Shown: positions 11,576 to 18,236 of the stretch, piece after piece
Numbering within the stretch: position 1 is the stretch's first letter
How the letters are laid out: each line of letters starts with the position of its first letter
Assembly (NCBI RefSeq): GCF_021502575.1
Contig: NZ_JAKFGN010000001.1
Location: 372,001 to 436,000, forward strand
Direction of reading: 5' to 3'
DNA: 64,000 bases
Origin: Bradyrhizobium sp. G127
Lineage (GTDB): Bacteria; Pseudomonadota; Alphaproteobacteria; Rhizobiales; Xanthobacteraceae
Made by a program: the position numbers and the translations under genes
The notes under the pieces: model-generated
Told to the model about the DNA's origin: nothing
The model's input: only the letters and a program-made list of their open reading frames with translations
Databases searched by the model: none

Positions 11576-11893
11576 ATGATCCGCGGGTTTTTTCGTCTGA
11601 TCGGGCTGTTTTTGCTGGTCGTCGGCTTCCTGTCGCTGGTTTACGACGGAGCCCGAACCATCGCCGACCAGACGCTGCGGATCACCCGTCTCGGCGAGCT
11701 GTGGAACGACATCAACCAGGCTAGCCAGCAGTCGTTTCAGGCCATGGTCGAGGGGGTCTCGCCCTTGCTCTGGAGCAGCGTGATGAAGCTGCTGCTCAAC
11801 CAGCCGGCCTGGGCTGTGATGGGGATCCTGGGCATCCTGCTGATGCTGGTGTTCCGGCCGAGCAAGCCGCTGATCGGCTACTCGCGGAACTGA
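11576..11893 (+). CDS. Small inner-membrane protein of unknown function
   Basis: This 105-residue protein has two hydrophobic segments, residues 5-24 (FFRLIGLFLLVVGFLSLVY) and 78-95 (AWAVMGILGILLMLVF). They flank an amphipathic stretch with DQTLRITRLGELWNDINQASQQSFQ. The N-terminal segment overlaps a possible signal anchor. An AAGGGG ribosome-binding site lies directly upstream of the ATG. I believe close homologues exist in Bradyrhizobium and Rhodopseudomonas next to rpsT, but I know no function. It is not in an obvious operon with msrA, which starts 143 bases later. Confidence 0.7.
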   Translation: MIRGFFRLIGLFLLVVGFLSLVYDGARTIADQTLRITRLGELWNDINQASQQSFQAMVEGVSPLLWSSVMKLLLNQPAWAVMGILGILLMLVFRPSKPLIGYSRN

Positions 11894-12036
11894 GATCGTC
11901 TTTTCCGCCACCCGACCGGCTCCGGCGATGCCGCAGATATGATGGAATGGCCCAACCGTAACATCATAGCGTCTGTTGCGTAGACACACATATAGAGTGT
12001 CGTCAAAATCAGACACGCCAGCCATCAGGAGCAGCC

Positions 12037-12690
12037 ATGTTCTTCTCCCGCAAATCCCTTGAAGTGCCGAGTGCTGCGGATGCCCTGCCGGGCCGCGCGA
12101 CGGCGCTTCCCACCGCGAAGACCCATTTCGTCAACGGCCATGCGCTGAAGGGCCCGTATCCGGCCGGCCTCGAGACCGCGATTTTCGGCCTCGGCTGTTT
12201 CTGGGGCGCCGAGCGCAAGTTCTGGGAAATGGAGGGCGTCTATGTCACGGCGGTCGGCTATGCCGGCGGCGCGACCCCGAATCCGACCTATGAGGAGACC
12301 TGCTCGGGCCGCACCGGCCATACCGAAGCGGTGCTGGTGGTGTTCGATCCGCAGAAGGTCTCCTACGACGCGCTGCTCAAGACGTTCTGGGAAAGTCACG
12401 ATCCCACCCAAGGCATGCGTCAGGGAAACGACATCGGCACGCAGTACCGCTCGGCGATCTACACCACCAGCGATGCGCAGATGAAGGCCGCGCTGGCGTC
12501 GAAGGATGCCTACAACAAGGCGTTGAAGGACAAGCGCTACGGATCGATCACCACGGAGATCGCCCCGGCCGGTCCGTTCTATTTCGCTGAGGATTATCAC
12601 CAGCAGTATCTGGCGAAGAATCCCGCCGGCTATTGCGGTCTCGGCGGCACCGGCGTGTCGTGCCCGATCGGCGTGGGCGTGAGCGCGTAA
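12037..12690 (+). CDS. msrA: Peptide-methionine (S)-S-oxide reductase
   Basis: MsrA reduces S-epimers of methionine sulfoxide in oxidised proteins. The 217-residue protein carries the catalytic [11 protein letters not shown] motif with C54, followed by [27 protein letters not shown] and the [19 protein letters not shown] segment. The recycling cysteines near the C-terminus ([13 protein letters not shown]) are present. The N-terminal extension of about 45 residues before the core is usual for the long rhizobial form. A CAGGAGCAGCC ribosome-binding site supports the ATG. There is no msrB neighbour. The gene ends directly before a palindromic repeat. Confidence 0.97.
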   Translation: MFFSRKSLEVPSAADALPGRATALPTAKTHFVNGHALKGPYPAGLETAIFGLGCFWGAERKFWEMEGVYVTAVGYAGGATPNPTYEETCSGRTGHTEAVLVVFDPQKVSYDALLKTFWESHDPTQGMRQGNDIGTQYRSAIYTTSDAQMKAALASKDAYNKALKDKRYGSITTEIAPAGPFYFAEDYHQQYLAKNPAGYCGLGGTGVSCPIGVGVSA

Positions 12691-12692
12691 AC

Positions 12693-12840
12693 GTCATTGC
12701 GAGGAGCACTTGCGACGAAGCAATCCTGCCTTTTCTGTTTCTTTCTCGATTGCTTCGCGGAGTTTATCATCGGGGCGGCCATAGCGCGTCAAAGACGCGC
12801 GTGAACGCGCTTTTGGCCGGACCCGTTGGCTCGCAATGAC
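12693..12840. repeat. Palindromic repeat with GTCATTGCGAG ends
   Basis: The ends GTCATTGCGAG and CTCGCAATGAC form a perfect 11 bp terminal inverted repeat. Inside, GAAGCAATC pairs with GATTGCTTC, and AGCGCGT pairs with ACGCGCT. GTCATTGCGAG...GACGAAGCAATCC elements recur between genes in many Nitrobacteraceae, from memory. It begins three bases after the msrA stop and may also act as its transcript end. Confidence 0.75.
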
Positions 12841-12898
12841 GGGGAACATTTGCTTTCCGGATGCCTGCTTACCCTTTGTTAACCATAAATGCCGCACA

Positions 12899-12931
12899 CC
12901 GGGCCTGTCTCTCATGTGAGGACAGGCCCGG
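12899..12931 (+). promoter_or_regulatory. Hairpin overlapping the ribosome-binding site of the export lipoprotein gene
   Basis: CCGGGCCTGTC (12899-12909) and GACAGGCCCGG (12921-12931) are perfect reverse complements of 11 bases. The inner CTCA/TGAG can extend the stem. The GGAG ribosome-binding site at 12930-12933 shares its two G residues with the right arm, and the ATG follows at 12940. The folded RNA should therefore hide the ribosome-binding site. No T tract follows, so it is not a terminator. Confidence 0.6.
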
Positions 12932-12939
12932 AGCGTTTC

Positions 12940-13506
12940 ATGCGTGCGTCGCGGTTGTCGCTGATCGCTGTCGTTTTTTTTGCGCTGGCTGTTTCCGGCT
13001 GCATGCACACGTCTCCGGCGGCGACGACCGGCTACGCCCCCGTCGATGAGCCTTACCGGCTCGATGCGGGCGACAAGCTGCGTGTCGTGGTCTACGGCCA
13101 GGACGGTCTCACCAACACCTACGCCGTTGGCGCCAGCGGCGCGATCACCATGCCGCTGATCGGCGCGGTGCCCGCGCGCGGTCTGACGCCCGCCGAACTC
13201 GCTGCTTCCGTCACGGCGCGGCTGAAGAAGGGCTATCTGCGCGAGCCGTATGTGGCGGCGGAGATCGACACCTACCGTCCGTTCTTCATTCTCGGCGAAG
13301 TGGCGGCCCCCGGACAGTATCCCTACGTGCCGAAGCTGACGGTGGAAACCGCGGTGGCCATCGCCGGCGGCTTCACCCCGCGCGCGGAACGCGGCGCGAT
13401 CAAGCTGACGCGGGTGGGCGAGGCCGGCGCCGCGCAGGCGGTCGTGCCGCCCGGCACCTTCCTCAAGCCCGGCGATACGATTGTCGTCGCCGAGCGGTGG
13501 TTCTAG
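12940..13506 (+). CDS. Polysaccharide export lipoprotein (Wza/SLBB type), short form
   Basis: The 188-residue protein starts at the ATG at 12940. A longer in-frame start would place a hydrophilic stretch before the signal peptide. It has a lipoprotein signal (RLSLIAVVFFALAVSGC, lipidated at C21). A Poly_export domain follows (YRLDAGDKLRVVVYGQDGLTNTYAVGASGAITMPLIGAVPARGLTPAELAASVTARLKKGYLREPYV), and then one SLBB-like domain (FFILGEVAAPGQYPYVPKLTVETAVAIAGGF). The end is GDTIVVAERWF. Family members form outer-membrane periplasmic ports for capsule or exopolysaccharide. No chain-length regulator, polymerase or glycosyltransferase is nearby. A TTAACCAT word lies at 12879 and a ribosome-binding-site hairpin at 12899. 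Confidence 0.9.
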   Translation: MRASRLSLIAVVFFALAVSGCMHTSPAATTGYAPVDEPYRLDAGDKLRVVVYGQDGLTNTYAVGASGAITMPLIGAVPARGLTPAELAASVTARLKKGYLREPYVAAEIDTYRPFFILGEVAAPGQYPYVPKLTVETAVAIAGGFTPRAERGAIKLTRVGEAGAAQAVVPPGTFLKPGDTIVVAERWF

Positions 13507-13555
13507 TTCTGTGCCGCTGGTGCGGTGCTAGCGTGGTGTTGCGTGATTCATCCAC

Positions 13556-13675
13556 GCGTCGTCCCGGCGCAGGCCGGGACCCATAACCACCATCGGCAAT
13601 GTTTTGGCAGGATAGCCGAGCTTCCTGAAATGTGAACTCAGGGAGTATGGGTCCCGGCCTGCGCCGGGACGACGC
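13556..13675. repeat. Perfect 30 bp inverted repeat with 60 bp spacer
   Basis: The left arm at 13556-13585 (beginning GCGTCGTCCCGGCGC) and the right arm at 13646-13675 (ending GCCGGGACGACGC) are exact reverse complements over 30 bases. GTCGTCCCGGCGCAGGCCGGGAC elements are a common intergenic repeat in Bradyrhizobium-like genomes. Here two complete copies face each other between the convergent ends of the export lipoprotein and the dienelactone hydrolase genes, where they could terminate both transcripts. Confidence 0.85.
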
Positions 13676-13694
13676 TCTATTCTTGGGTGACGGC

Positions 13695-14366
13695 TTACTT
13701 CAAGTGCGTCCCGAAGAACGCAAGGCTGTGCTGCCAGGCGAGATCAGAACTCGCCTTGTCGTAACTGGTGCGTTCGTCGCAGCCGAAACCGTGCTGCGCG
13801 CCGGGATAGACGAACACCTCCACCTCCGGCCGCTTCGCCTTGATGGTCTCGATATCGCTCAACGGAATGCCGCCGTCCTTCTCGCCGAAATGCAGTTGTG
13901 TCGGCACCGTGGGTTTGTCGTCGGCGAAGCGCGCCACCGCGCCGCCATAGTAGCCGACCGCCGCGCTCAAGCCTGAAAGTTTGGTCGCTGCCACATAGGC
14001 GACGCTGCCGCCGAGACAGAAGCCGATGATGCCGACCGGGCCGACACCTGCCGCCGCATCGATCGCCGCCTGCGTATCGCGCCGCATCGCCGGCCAGTCC
14101 GGTGCTGCGACGAATTTGCGCGCCACCGCCACTTCCTCCGGCGTGTAGCCGGATTGGAAGTCAGGCTCGATGCGGTCGAAGATTGCGGGCGCGATGGCGA
14201 CATAGCCTTCGTTCGCCAGCCGGTCGCAGATGTTGCGGATATGCGAATTGACTCCGAAAATTTCCTGGATCACCACGACCGCGCCCTTTGGTTTTGACGC
14301 GGGATCGGCGCGATAGCCGCCGAGCCTGAATCCGTCTGAGGCAGTCAAGGTCACGGTCTTTCCCAT
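13695..14366 (-). CDS. Dienelactone hydrolase family protein
   Basis: The 223-residue alpha/beta hydrolase starts at the ATG at 14366; the reading frame continues upstream, but the conserved N-terminus MGKTVTLTASDGFRLGGY begins here. The catalytic residues of the family are visible: E35 in VVIQEIFGVN, the nucleophile C117 in GFCLGGSVAY, an Asp near GEKDGGIP, and the His in GAQHGFGCDERTSY. Classical members hydrolyse dienelactone to maleylacetate in chloroaromatic degradation; most homologues have unknown ester or lactone substrates. No catechol pathway gene is nearby. There is no signal peptide, so it is cytoplasmic. Confidence 0.92.
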   Translation of the reverse strand: MGKTVTLTASDGFRLGGYRADPASKPKGAVVVIQEIFGVNSHIRNICDRLANEGYVAIAPAIFDRIEPDFQSGYTPEEVAVARKFVAAPDWPAMRRDTQAAIDAAAGVGPVGIIGFCLGGSVAYVAATKLSGLSAAVGYYGGAVARFADDKPTVPTQLHFGEKDGGIPLSDIETIKAKRPEVEVFVYPGAQHGFGCDERTSYDKASSDLAWQHSLAFFGTHLK

Positions 14367-14418
14367 GCGGACGTCCTCCGGTGTGGTCTGGAATGAGAGG
14401 GATGAGAGGCGGTGGCGC

Positions 14419-14748
14419 TTATTGCCACATCCAGTTGCGGCTCCAGTCGGCCTTCCAGCCGGTGAGGCGGCCGCCGCGGAACTGGAGATAGAGCGGGTCG
14501 TCGCGGAACGACCACCGGCTGCCGCCGACATTGCGGATCACCAGAAAGATTTCATTGCCCGGCCGTCCGCTCACATAGGCCAGCGGCTGGCCCAACGCTG
14601 CAGCGGCATCGTCGGCGCTCATGCCGAACACCAGCGGTGTGTGATTGGACAGCGTGGTGGTGAACGGCGAGGACGGTATCTGCCCGGCGTGCACAGGGCT
14701 ATGCGCAACGACGAGGGCGACAAGCGTGACGAAGGGCACTAGTTTCAT
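14419..14748 (-). CDS. Small secreted protein of unknown function
   Basis: From the ATG at 14748 this encodes 109 residues with a signal peptide (MKLVPFVTLVALVVAHSPVHAG, cleavage after HAG). A TTG at 14778 would add ten polar residues before the signal peptide; neither start has a good ribosome-binding site. The mature protein contains LVFGMSADDAAAALGQPLAYVSGRPGNEIFLVIR and DPLYLQFRGGRLTGWKADWSRNW. This resembles small periplasmic SmpA/OmlA-like folds (GMSxxDAAxALGxPL...LxFxxGRLxxW), but that is a pattern judgement. It is divergent from the AtuA-type gene. Confidence 0.65.
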   Translation of the reverse strand: MKLVPFVTLVALVVAHSPVHAGQIPSSPFTTTLSNHTPLVFGMSADDAAAALGQPLAYVSGRPGNEIFLVIRNVGGSRWSFRDDPLYLQFRGGRLTGWKADWSRNWMWQ

Positions 14749-14813
14749 GCGCAAATACTTGTTGGATTTGTCGATCAAGGCAAGCCGAAAGCCGATCTGG
14801 GAGGATCAACTTT

Positions 14814-16166
14814 TTGTCGACATTGCGGATAGGTGCGGGATCGGCGTGGTGGGGTGACCGCATCGAGCCGGCGAAACTCAACGCCGAGCGGGGCGACCTC
14901 GATTATCTCTGCTTCGAGACCATGGCGGAAGCGACCGTTTCGGCGGCGCAGGTGCGCAAGCGGCGCGATCCGTCGTTTCCCGGCTATGACACCTATCTCG
15001 ACGACCGCGTGACAGCGGTGCTGCCGGGCTGCCTGAAACGCGGCACCAGGATCATCAGCAACCAGGGCTGGATCAATCCGGACGGCGCGGCGCAGCGCAT
15101 CGTCGAACTGCTGCGGGAGCACGGCGCAAAAGGAAAGAAAGTCGCCGCGGTCTCCGGCAGCCTCATCACGGATCGGATTGCGGCGCTTGGCGGCACCATT
15201 CTTGAGAACGGCGCGCCGGTCTCCTCGATCGCGTCCGAGATCATTTCCGCCGAGGCCTATCTCGGCGCGGAGCCGATAGTCGAAGCGCTGCGTCAGGGCG
15301 CGGACATTGTGGTGACAGGCCGCGTCGCTGACCCGTCATTGTTTCTCGCGCCGATGATGCATGAATTCGGCTGGCGCGCGGACGACTTTGCAAAGCTCGG
15401 CGCGGGCAGCGGGCTTGGTCATTTGCTCGAATGCGGCGCGCAGGTCACCGGGGGCTATTTCGCCGATCCCGGCTTCAAGGACGTGCCGGACCCGTGGGAT
15501 CTGGCGTTCCCCATCGCCGAGGTCGAGAGTGACGGCAGCGCGGTGATCGCCAAGGTCGCAGGCACCGGCGGCGCGATCAACGCCATGACGGTGAAAGAGC
15601 AGATGCTCTACGAGGTGCACGATCCGCGCAACTACATCACGCCGGATGTGGTGGTGGATTTCACCGGCGCGGTACTTGAAGAAGTCGGGCCTGATCGCAT
15701 GCGCGTCAGCGCCATCGGCGGCAAGCCGCGCACGCCGACGCTGAAAGTCTCGATGGGCTGCATGGAAGGTTTTATCGGCGAAGACATGTTCTTCTATGCT
15801 GGTCCCGGCGCGCTGCGCCGCGCGCAACTCGCGAAGCAAATTCTCGAAGAGCGCTTCCGCATCGTCGGGCTTAAGGCCGACGACCTGCGCATCGATTTCC
15901 TCGGTCTCAACGCCATCCATGGCGAGGCGACACCGGACGATGCGCCGGAGCCCTATGAAGTCGCGGTGCGGGTCGCGGCCCGCTGCAAGACCCGCGAGGA
16001 AGCCATGAAGGTCGGCCGTGAGATCGACGGCATGGCGGTGTCCGGCGTCGCCATGACCGGCAAGCGCGTGCCACATCAGGACCGCACCCGCGAGATTATC
16101 GGCGTGTGGTCCACCCTGGTGCCGCGGGAGACCGTCGCCCCCGTCATCGCCTGGTACGAGAGCTGA
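14814..16166 (+). CDS. AtuA family protein, large domain (DUF1446)
   Basis: The 450-residue protein begins at a TTG with a good GGGAGGATC ribosome-binding site about nine bases upstream. It matches the N-terminal DUF1446 domain of AtuA, a protein of acyclic terpene (citronellol/geraniol) utilisation in Pseudomonas. Recognisable stretches are RIGAGSAWWGDRIEPA, YLCFETMAEATVS, RIISNQGWINPDGAAQ, DIVVTGRVADPSLFLAPM and GHLLECGAQVTGGYFADPG. In Pseudomonas AtuA this domain is fused to a C-terminal domain of about 120 residues; here that part is the next gene, three bases downstream. No other atu or liu genes are present, so the substrate is unknown. Confidence 0.85.
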   Translation: MSTLRIGAGSAWWGDRIEPAKLNAERGDLDYLCFETMAEATVSAAQVRKRRDPSFPGYDTYLDDRVTAVLPGCLKRGTRIISNQGWINPDGAAQRIVELLREHGAKGKKVAAVSGSLITDRIAALGGTILENGAPVSSIASEIISAEAYLGAEPIVEALRQGADIVVTGRVADPSLFLAPMMHEFGWRADDFAKLGAGSGLGHLLECGAQVTGGYFADPGFKDVPDPWDLAFPIAEVESDGSAVIAKVAGTGGAINAMTVKEQMLYEVHDPRNYITPDVVVDFTGAVLEEVGPDRMRVSAIGGKPRTPTLKVSMGCMEGFIGEDMFFYAGPGALRRAQLAKQILEERFRIVGLKADDLRIDFLGLNAIHGEATPDDAPEPYEVAVRVAARCKTREEAMKVGREIDGMAVSGVAMTGKRVPHQDRTREIIGVWSTLVPRETVAPVIAWYES

Positions 16167-16169
16167 GCC

Positions 16170-16526
16170 ATGCCAAATACTTTGCAGGTCAAGCTCGAAC
16201 GCGTGGCGCATGTCCGCTCCGGCGACAAGGGCAACACCTCGAACATCGCGGTGATCGCGTATCGCGACGAATTCTATCCGCTGTTGAAAGAGCAACTGAC
16301 GGCGGCGCGCTTCAAGGCGTTCTATCGCGGCGCGATCAAGGGCGAGGTCACGCGTTATGAGGCCGACAACCTCGCGGCGCTGAATTTCGTCGCGGAAGGC
16401 GCGCTCGGCGGCGGCGTATCGCGCAGTCTCAGCCTCGATAATTACGGCAAGGCGCTGTCGGCGGCGATCCTCGGGTTTGAGATCGAGGTGCCGGAGCAAT
16501 ACGGCAATCTGCTGCGCGGCGGATAA
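16170..16526 (+). CDS. AtuA-like small subunit (C-terminal AtuA domain as a separate protein)
   Basis: The 118-residue protein corresponds to the C-terminal domain of AtuA. Its family signature is VKLERVAHVRSGDKGNTSNIAVIAY at the start, followed by EVTRYEADNLAALNFVAEGALGGGVSRSLSLDNYGKALSAAIL. The ATG is separated by three bases from the stop of the large-domain gene, so the two are translated together and probably form one complex. It has no signal peptide. The split organisation is the main point of interest, because the two domains are a single chain in the reference AtuA. Confidence 0.85.
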   Translation: MPNTLQVKLERVAHVRSGDKGNTSNIAVIAYRDEFYPLLKEQLTAARFKAFYRGAIKGEVTRYEADNLAALNFVAEGALGGGVSRSLSLDNYGKALSAAILGFEIEVPEQYGNLLRGG

Positions 16527-16608
16527 CCTGCGTTCGCATCGAAGCACCACAATGTTTCGGCGTGGCAACGTCGGCGGGAAGAACCGGAAGAAAGTTGGCG
16601 GCGATATC

Positions 16609-17529
16609 ATGACTCTTGCAATCGAGACGCCGCAGCCACGCACCGTGCTGAACCTTGCGCTGCTGTTGCTGCTGGCGACGCTGTGGGGCTCGGCCTACAC
16701 GCTGATCAAGGTCGGCGTGGCGACGATTCCTCCGCTGACGCTGATCGCGGGGCGCACGCTGATCGCGGGCATCATTCTGCTGGTGATCGTGGCCCTGCGC
16801 GGCATCGCCATGCCGCGCGATCCTGCGGTCTGGCGGCGGTTCATGATCCAGACCTGCCTCAACAGCGCGATCCCGTTCACGCTGATCGCGTGGGCCACCC
16901 GTTACGTCGATGCCGGGCTCGCCACCATTCTCGGCTCGAACGCGCCGATCTTCGCCTTCCTGCTGACGCTGCTGTTCGTCCGCCATGAGCGCCCAACGCT
17001 GCGCCAGTCGCTTGGCGTCGCCGCGGGGCTTGCCGGAATCTGTCTTGTCGTCGGCGTCAATGCATTCAACGGCCTTGGCAAGGATGTCCTGGCGCAGCTT
17101 GCGCTGGTTCTCTCCGCGGTCGCGTTCGGCGCGTCGGCGCTGTTCGGGCGCAACTTCAACGGCCTCGATCCGATGGTGCCGGCCGCCGGATCGCTGATCT
17201 GCGGTGCAATCCTGCTGACGCCGTTCAGTCTCGTGATCGATCAGCCGTGGACGCTCGCACCGTCAACGCATTCGCTTCTCGCCCTGCTGGCACTGGCGGT
17301 GTTCTCTACCGCGATTGCCTTCGTGATCTATTTCAAGCTGATCCAGTCGCTAGGCTCTGTTGGCGCAACGGCACAGGCCTATCTCCGCGTGCCGATCGGC
17401 GTCGCGGTGGGTGCGATATTTCTGGGCGAGACGCTGTCGCCGACGGTCTGGATCGGACTGGTCTGCGTGATTGCCGGCATCGCTGCGATGACGATTCCGC
17501 AACGCACCTCATCGGCCACGTTGTCCTGA
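16609..17529 (+). CDS. EamA/DMT-family transporter
   Basis: The 306-residue integral membrane protein has about ten hydrophobic segments and the two-repeat EamA architecture. Examples are LNLALLLLLATLWGSAYTLIKVGV near residue 15 and IAFVIYFKLIQSLGSVGATAQAYLRVPIGVAVGAIFLGE in the second repeat. The latter is the typical end-of-repeat motif of drug/metabolite exporters. The ATG at 16609 was chosen because the hydrophobic core follows soon after; an ATG at 16552 is possible but would add basic residues. It is 82 bases downstream of the AtuA-like pair on the same strand and might export a related metabolite, though specificity cannot be read. Confidence 0.88.
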   Translation: MTLAIETPQPRTVLNLALLLLLATLWGSAYTLIKVGVATIPPLTLIAGRTLIAGIILLVIVALRGIAMPRDPAVWRRFMIQTCLNSAIPFTLIAWATRYVDAGLATILGSNAPIFAFLLTLLFVRHERPTLRQSLGVAAGLAGICLVVGVNAFNGLGKDVLAQLALVLSAVAFGASALFGRNFNGLDPMVPAAGSLICGAILLTPFSLVIDQPWTLAPSTHSLLALLALAVFSTAIAFVIYFKLIQSLGSVGATAQAYLRVPIGVAVGAIFLGETLSPTVWIGLVCVIAGIAAMTIPQRTSSATLS

Positions 17530-17540
17530 CAAGACAAACC

Positions 17541-17570
17541 GGCTTTGTTGCCGCGTTGCACAACAAAGCC
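17541..17570. repeat. Hairpin after the EamA transporter gene
   Basis: GGCTTTGTTG and CAACAAAGCC are perfect 10-base reverse complements around a 10-base loop, 12 bases after the transporter stop. It lacks a T tract, so it is a possible factor-dependent terminator or an RNA-stabilising stem. Confidence 0.5.
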
Positions 17571-17744
17571 ACGCCGCGCGCCGCGCAATTCATTTTGCTT
17601 TGACCGATTCTAATTTGCATTGCCTGCGGAAAAAAACGCGCTCATTCTCTGCGCGTCCGTCATCCACCCGGTGCATGGCGGACGAAAGACCTCGACGTCA
17701 GTCATCGCCGTAAGCGATGTCGTGCACCGGCAGGGAAAGAAACG

Positions 17745-18236
17745 ATGCCCACTCTCAGCATTAACGGGCGGAGCATGTCCGTCGACGCGGCCAACGATAC
17801 GCCGCTGCTCTGGGTCATTCGCGAACAGTTACAGATGACCGGTACGAAATTCGGCTGCGGCGCGGGTCTTTGCGGCGCATGCACGGTTCACGTCAACGGC
17901 GAAGCCGTCCGCTCCTGCCAGACCGCGCTCGGCGACGTCGCCGGCAAGAAGATCACCACCATCGAAGGACTGAGCGCCAAGGGCGATCATCCGTTACAGA
18001 AGGCCTGGATACTCGAACAGGTGCCGCAATGCGGCTACTGCCAGTCCGGGCAGATCATGCAGGCGGCATCGCTGCTTGCGAAGAACACCAACCCGACCAA
18101 GGACGAAGTGGTCGCGCATATGGACGGCAACCTGTGCCGCTGCATGACCTATTCACGAATTCAGAAGGCAATCATGCGGGCCGCCGCCGATATGCGCACC
18201 GCCTCGAACGCGCCAGCGGATCGGAGAGCGACATGA
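17745..18236 (+). CDS. [2Fe-2S] subunit of an isoquinoline 1-oxidoreductase-type enzyme
   Basis: The 163-residue protein is the small iron-sulfur subunit of a two-subunit molybdenum hydroxylase (IorA type). The plant-ferredoxin-like cluster ligands are C38, C43, C46 and C58 ([17 protein letters not shown]...RSC). The second cluster ligands are C96, C99, C131 and C133 ([12 protein letters not shown]...[12 protein letters not shown]). It passes electrons from the molybdopterin subunit to a respiratory acceptor. Its TGA overlaps the ATG of the next gene by four bases (ATGA), which indicates translational coupling. No FAD subunit is present, which fits the IorAB subtype rather than the three-subunit CoxSML subtype. 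Confidence 0.93.
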   Translation: MPTLSINGRSMSVDAANDTPLLWVIREQLQMTGTKFGCGAGLCGACTVHVNGEAVRSCQTALGDVAGKKITTIEGLSAKGDHPLQKAWILEQVPQCGYCQSGQIMQAASLLAKNTNPTKDEVVAHMDGNLCRCMTYSRIQKAIMRAAADMRTASNAPADRRAT

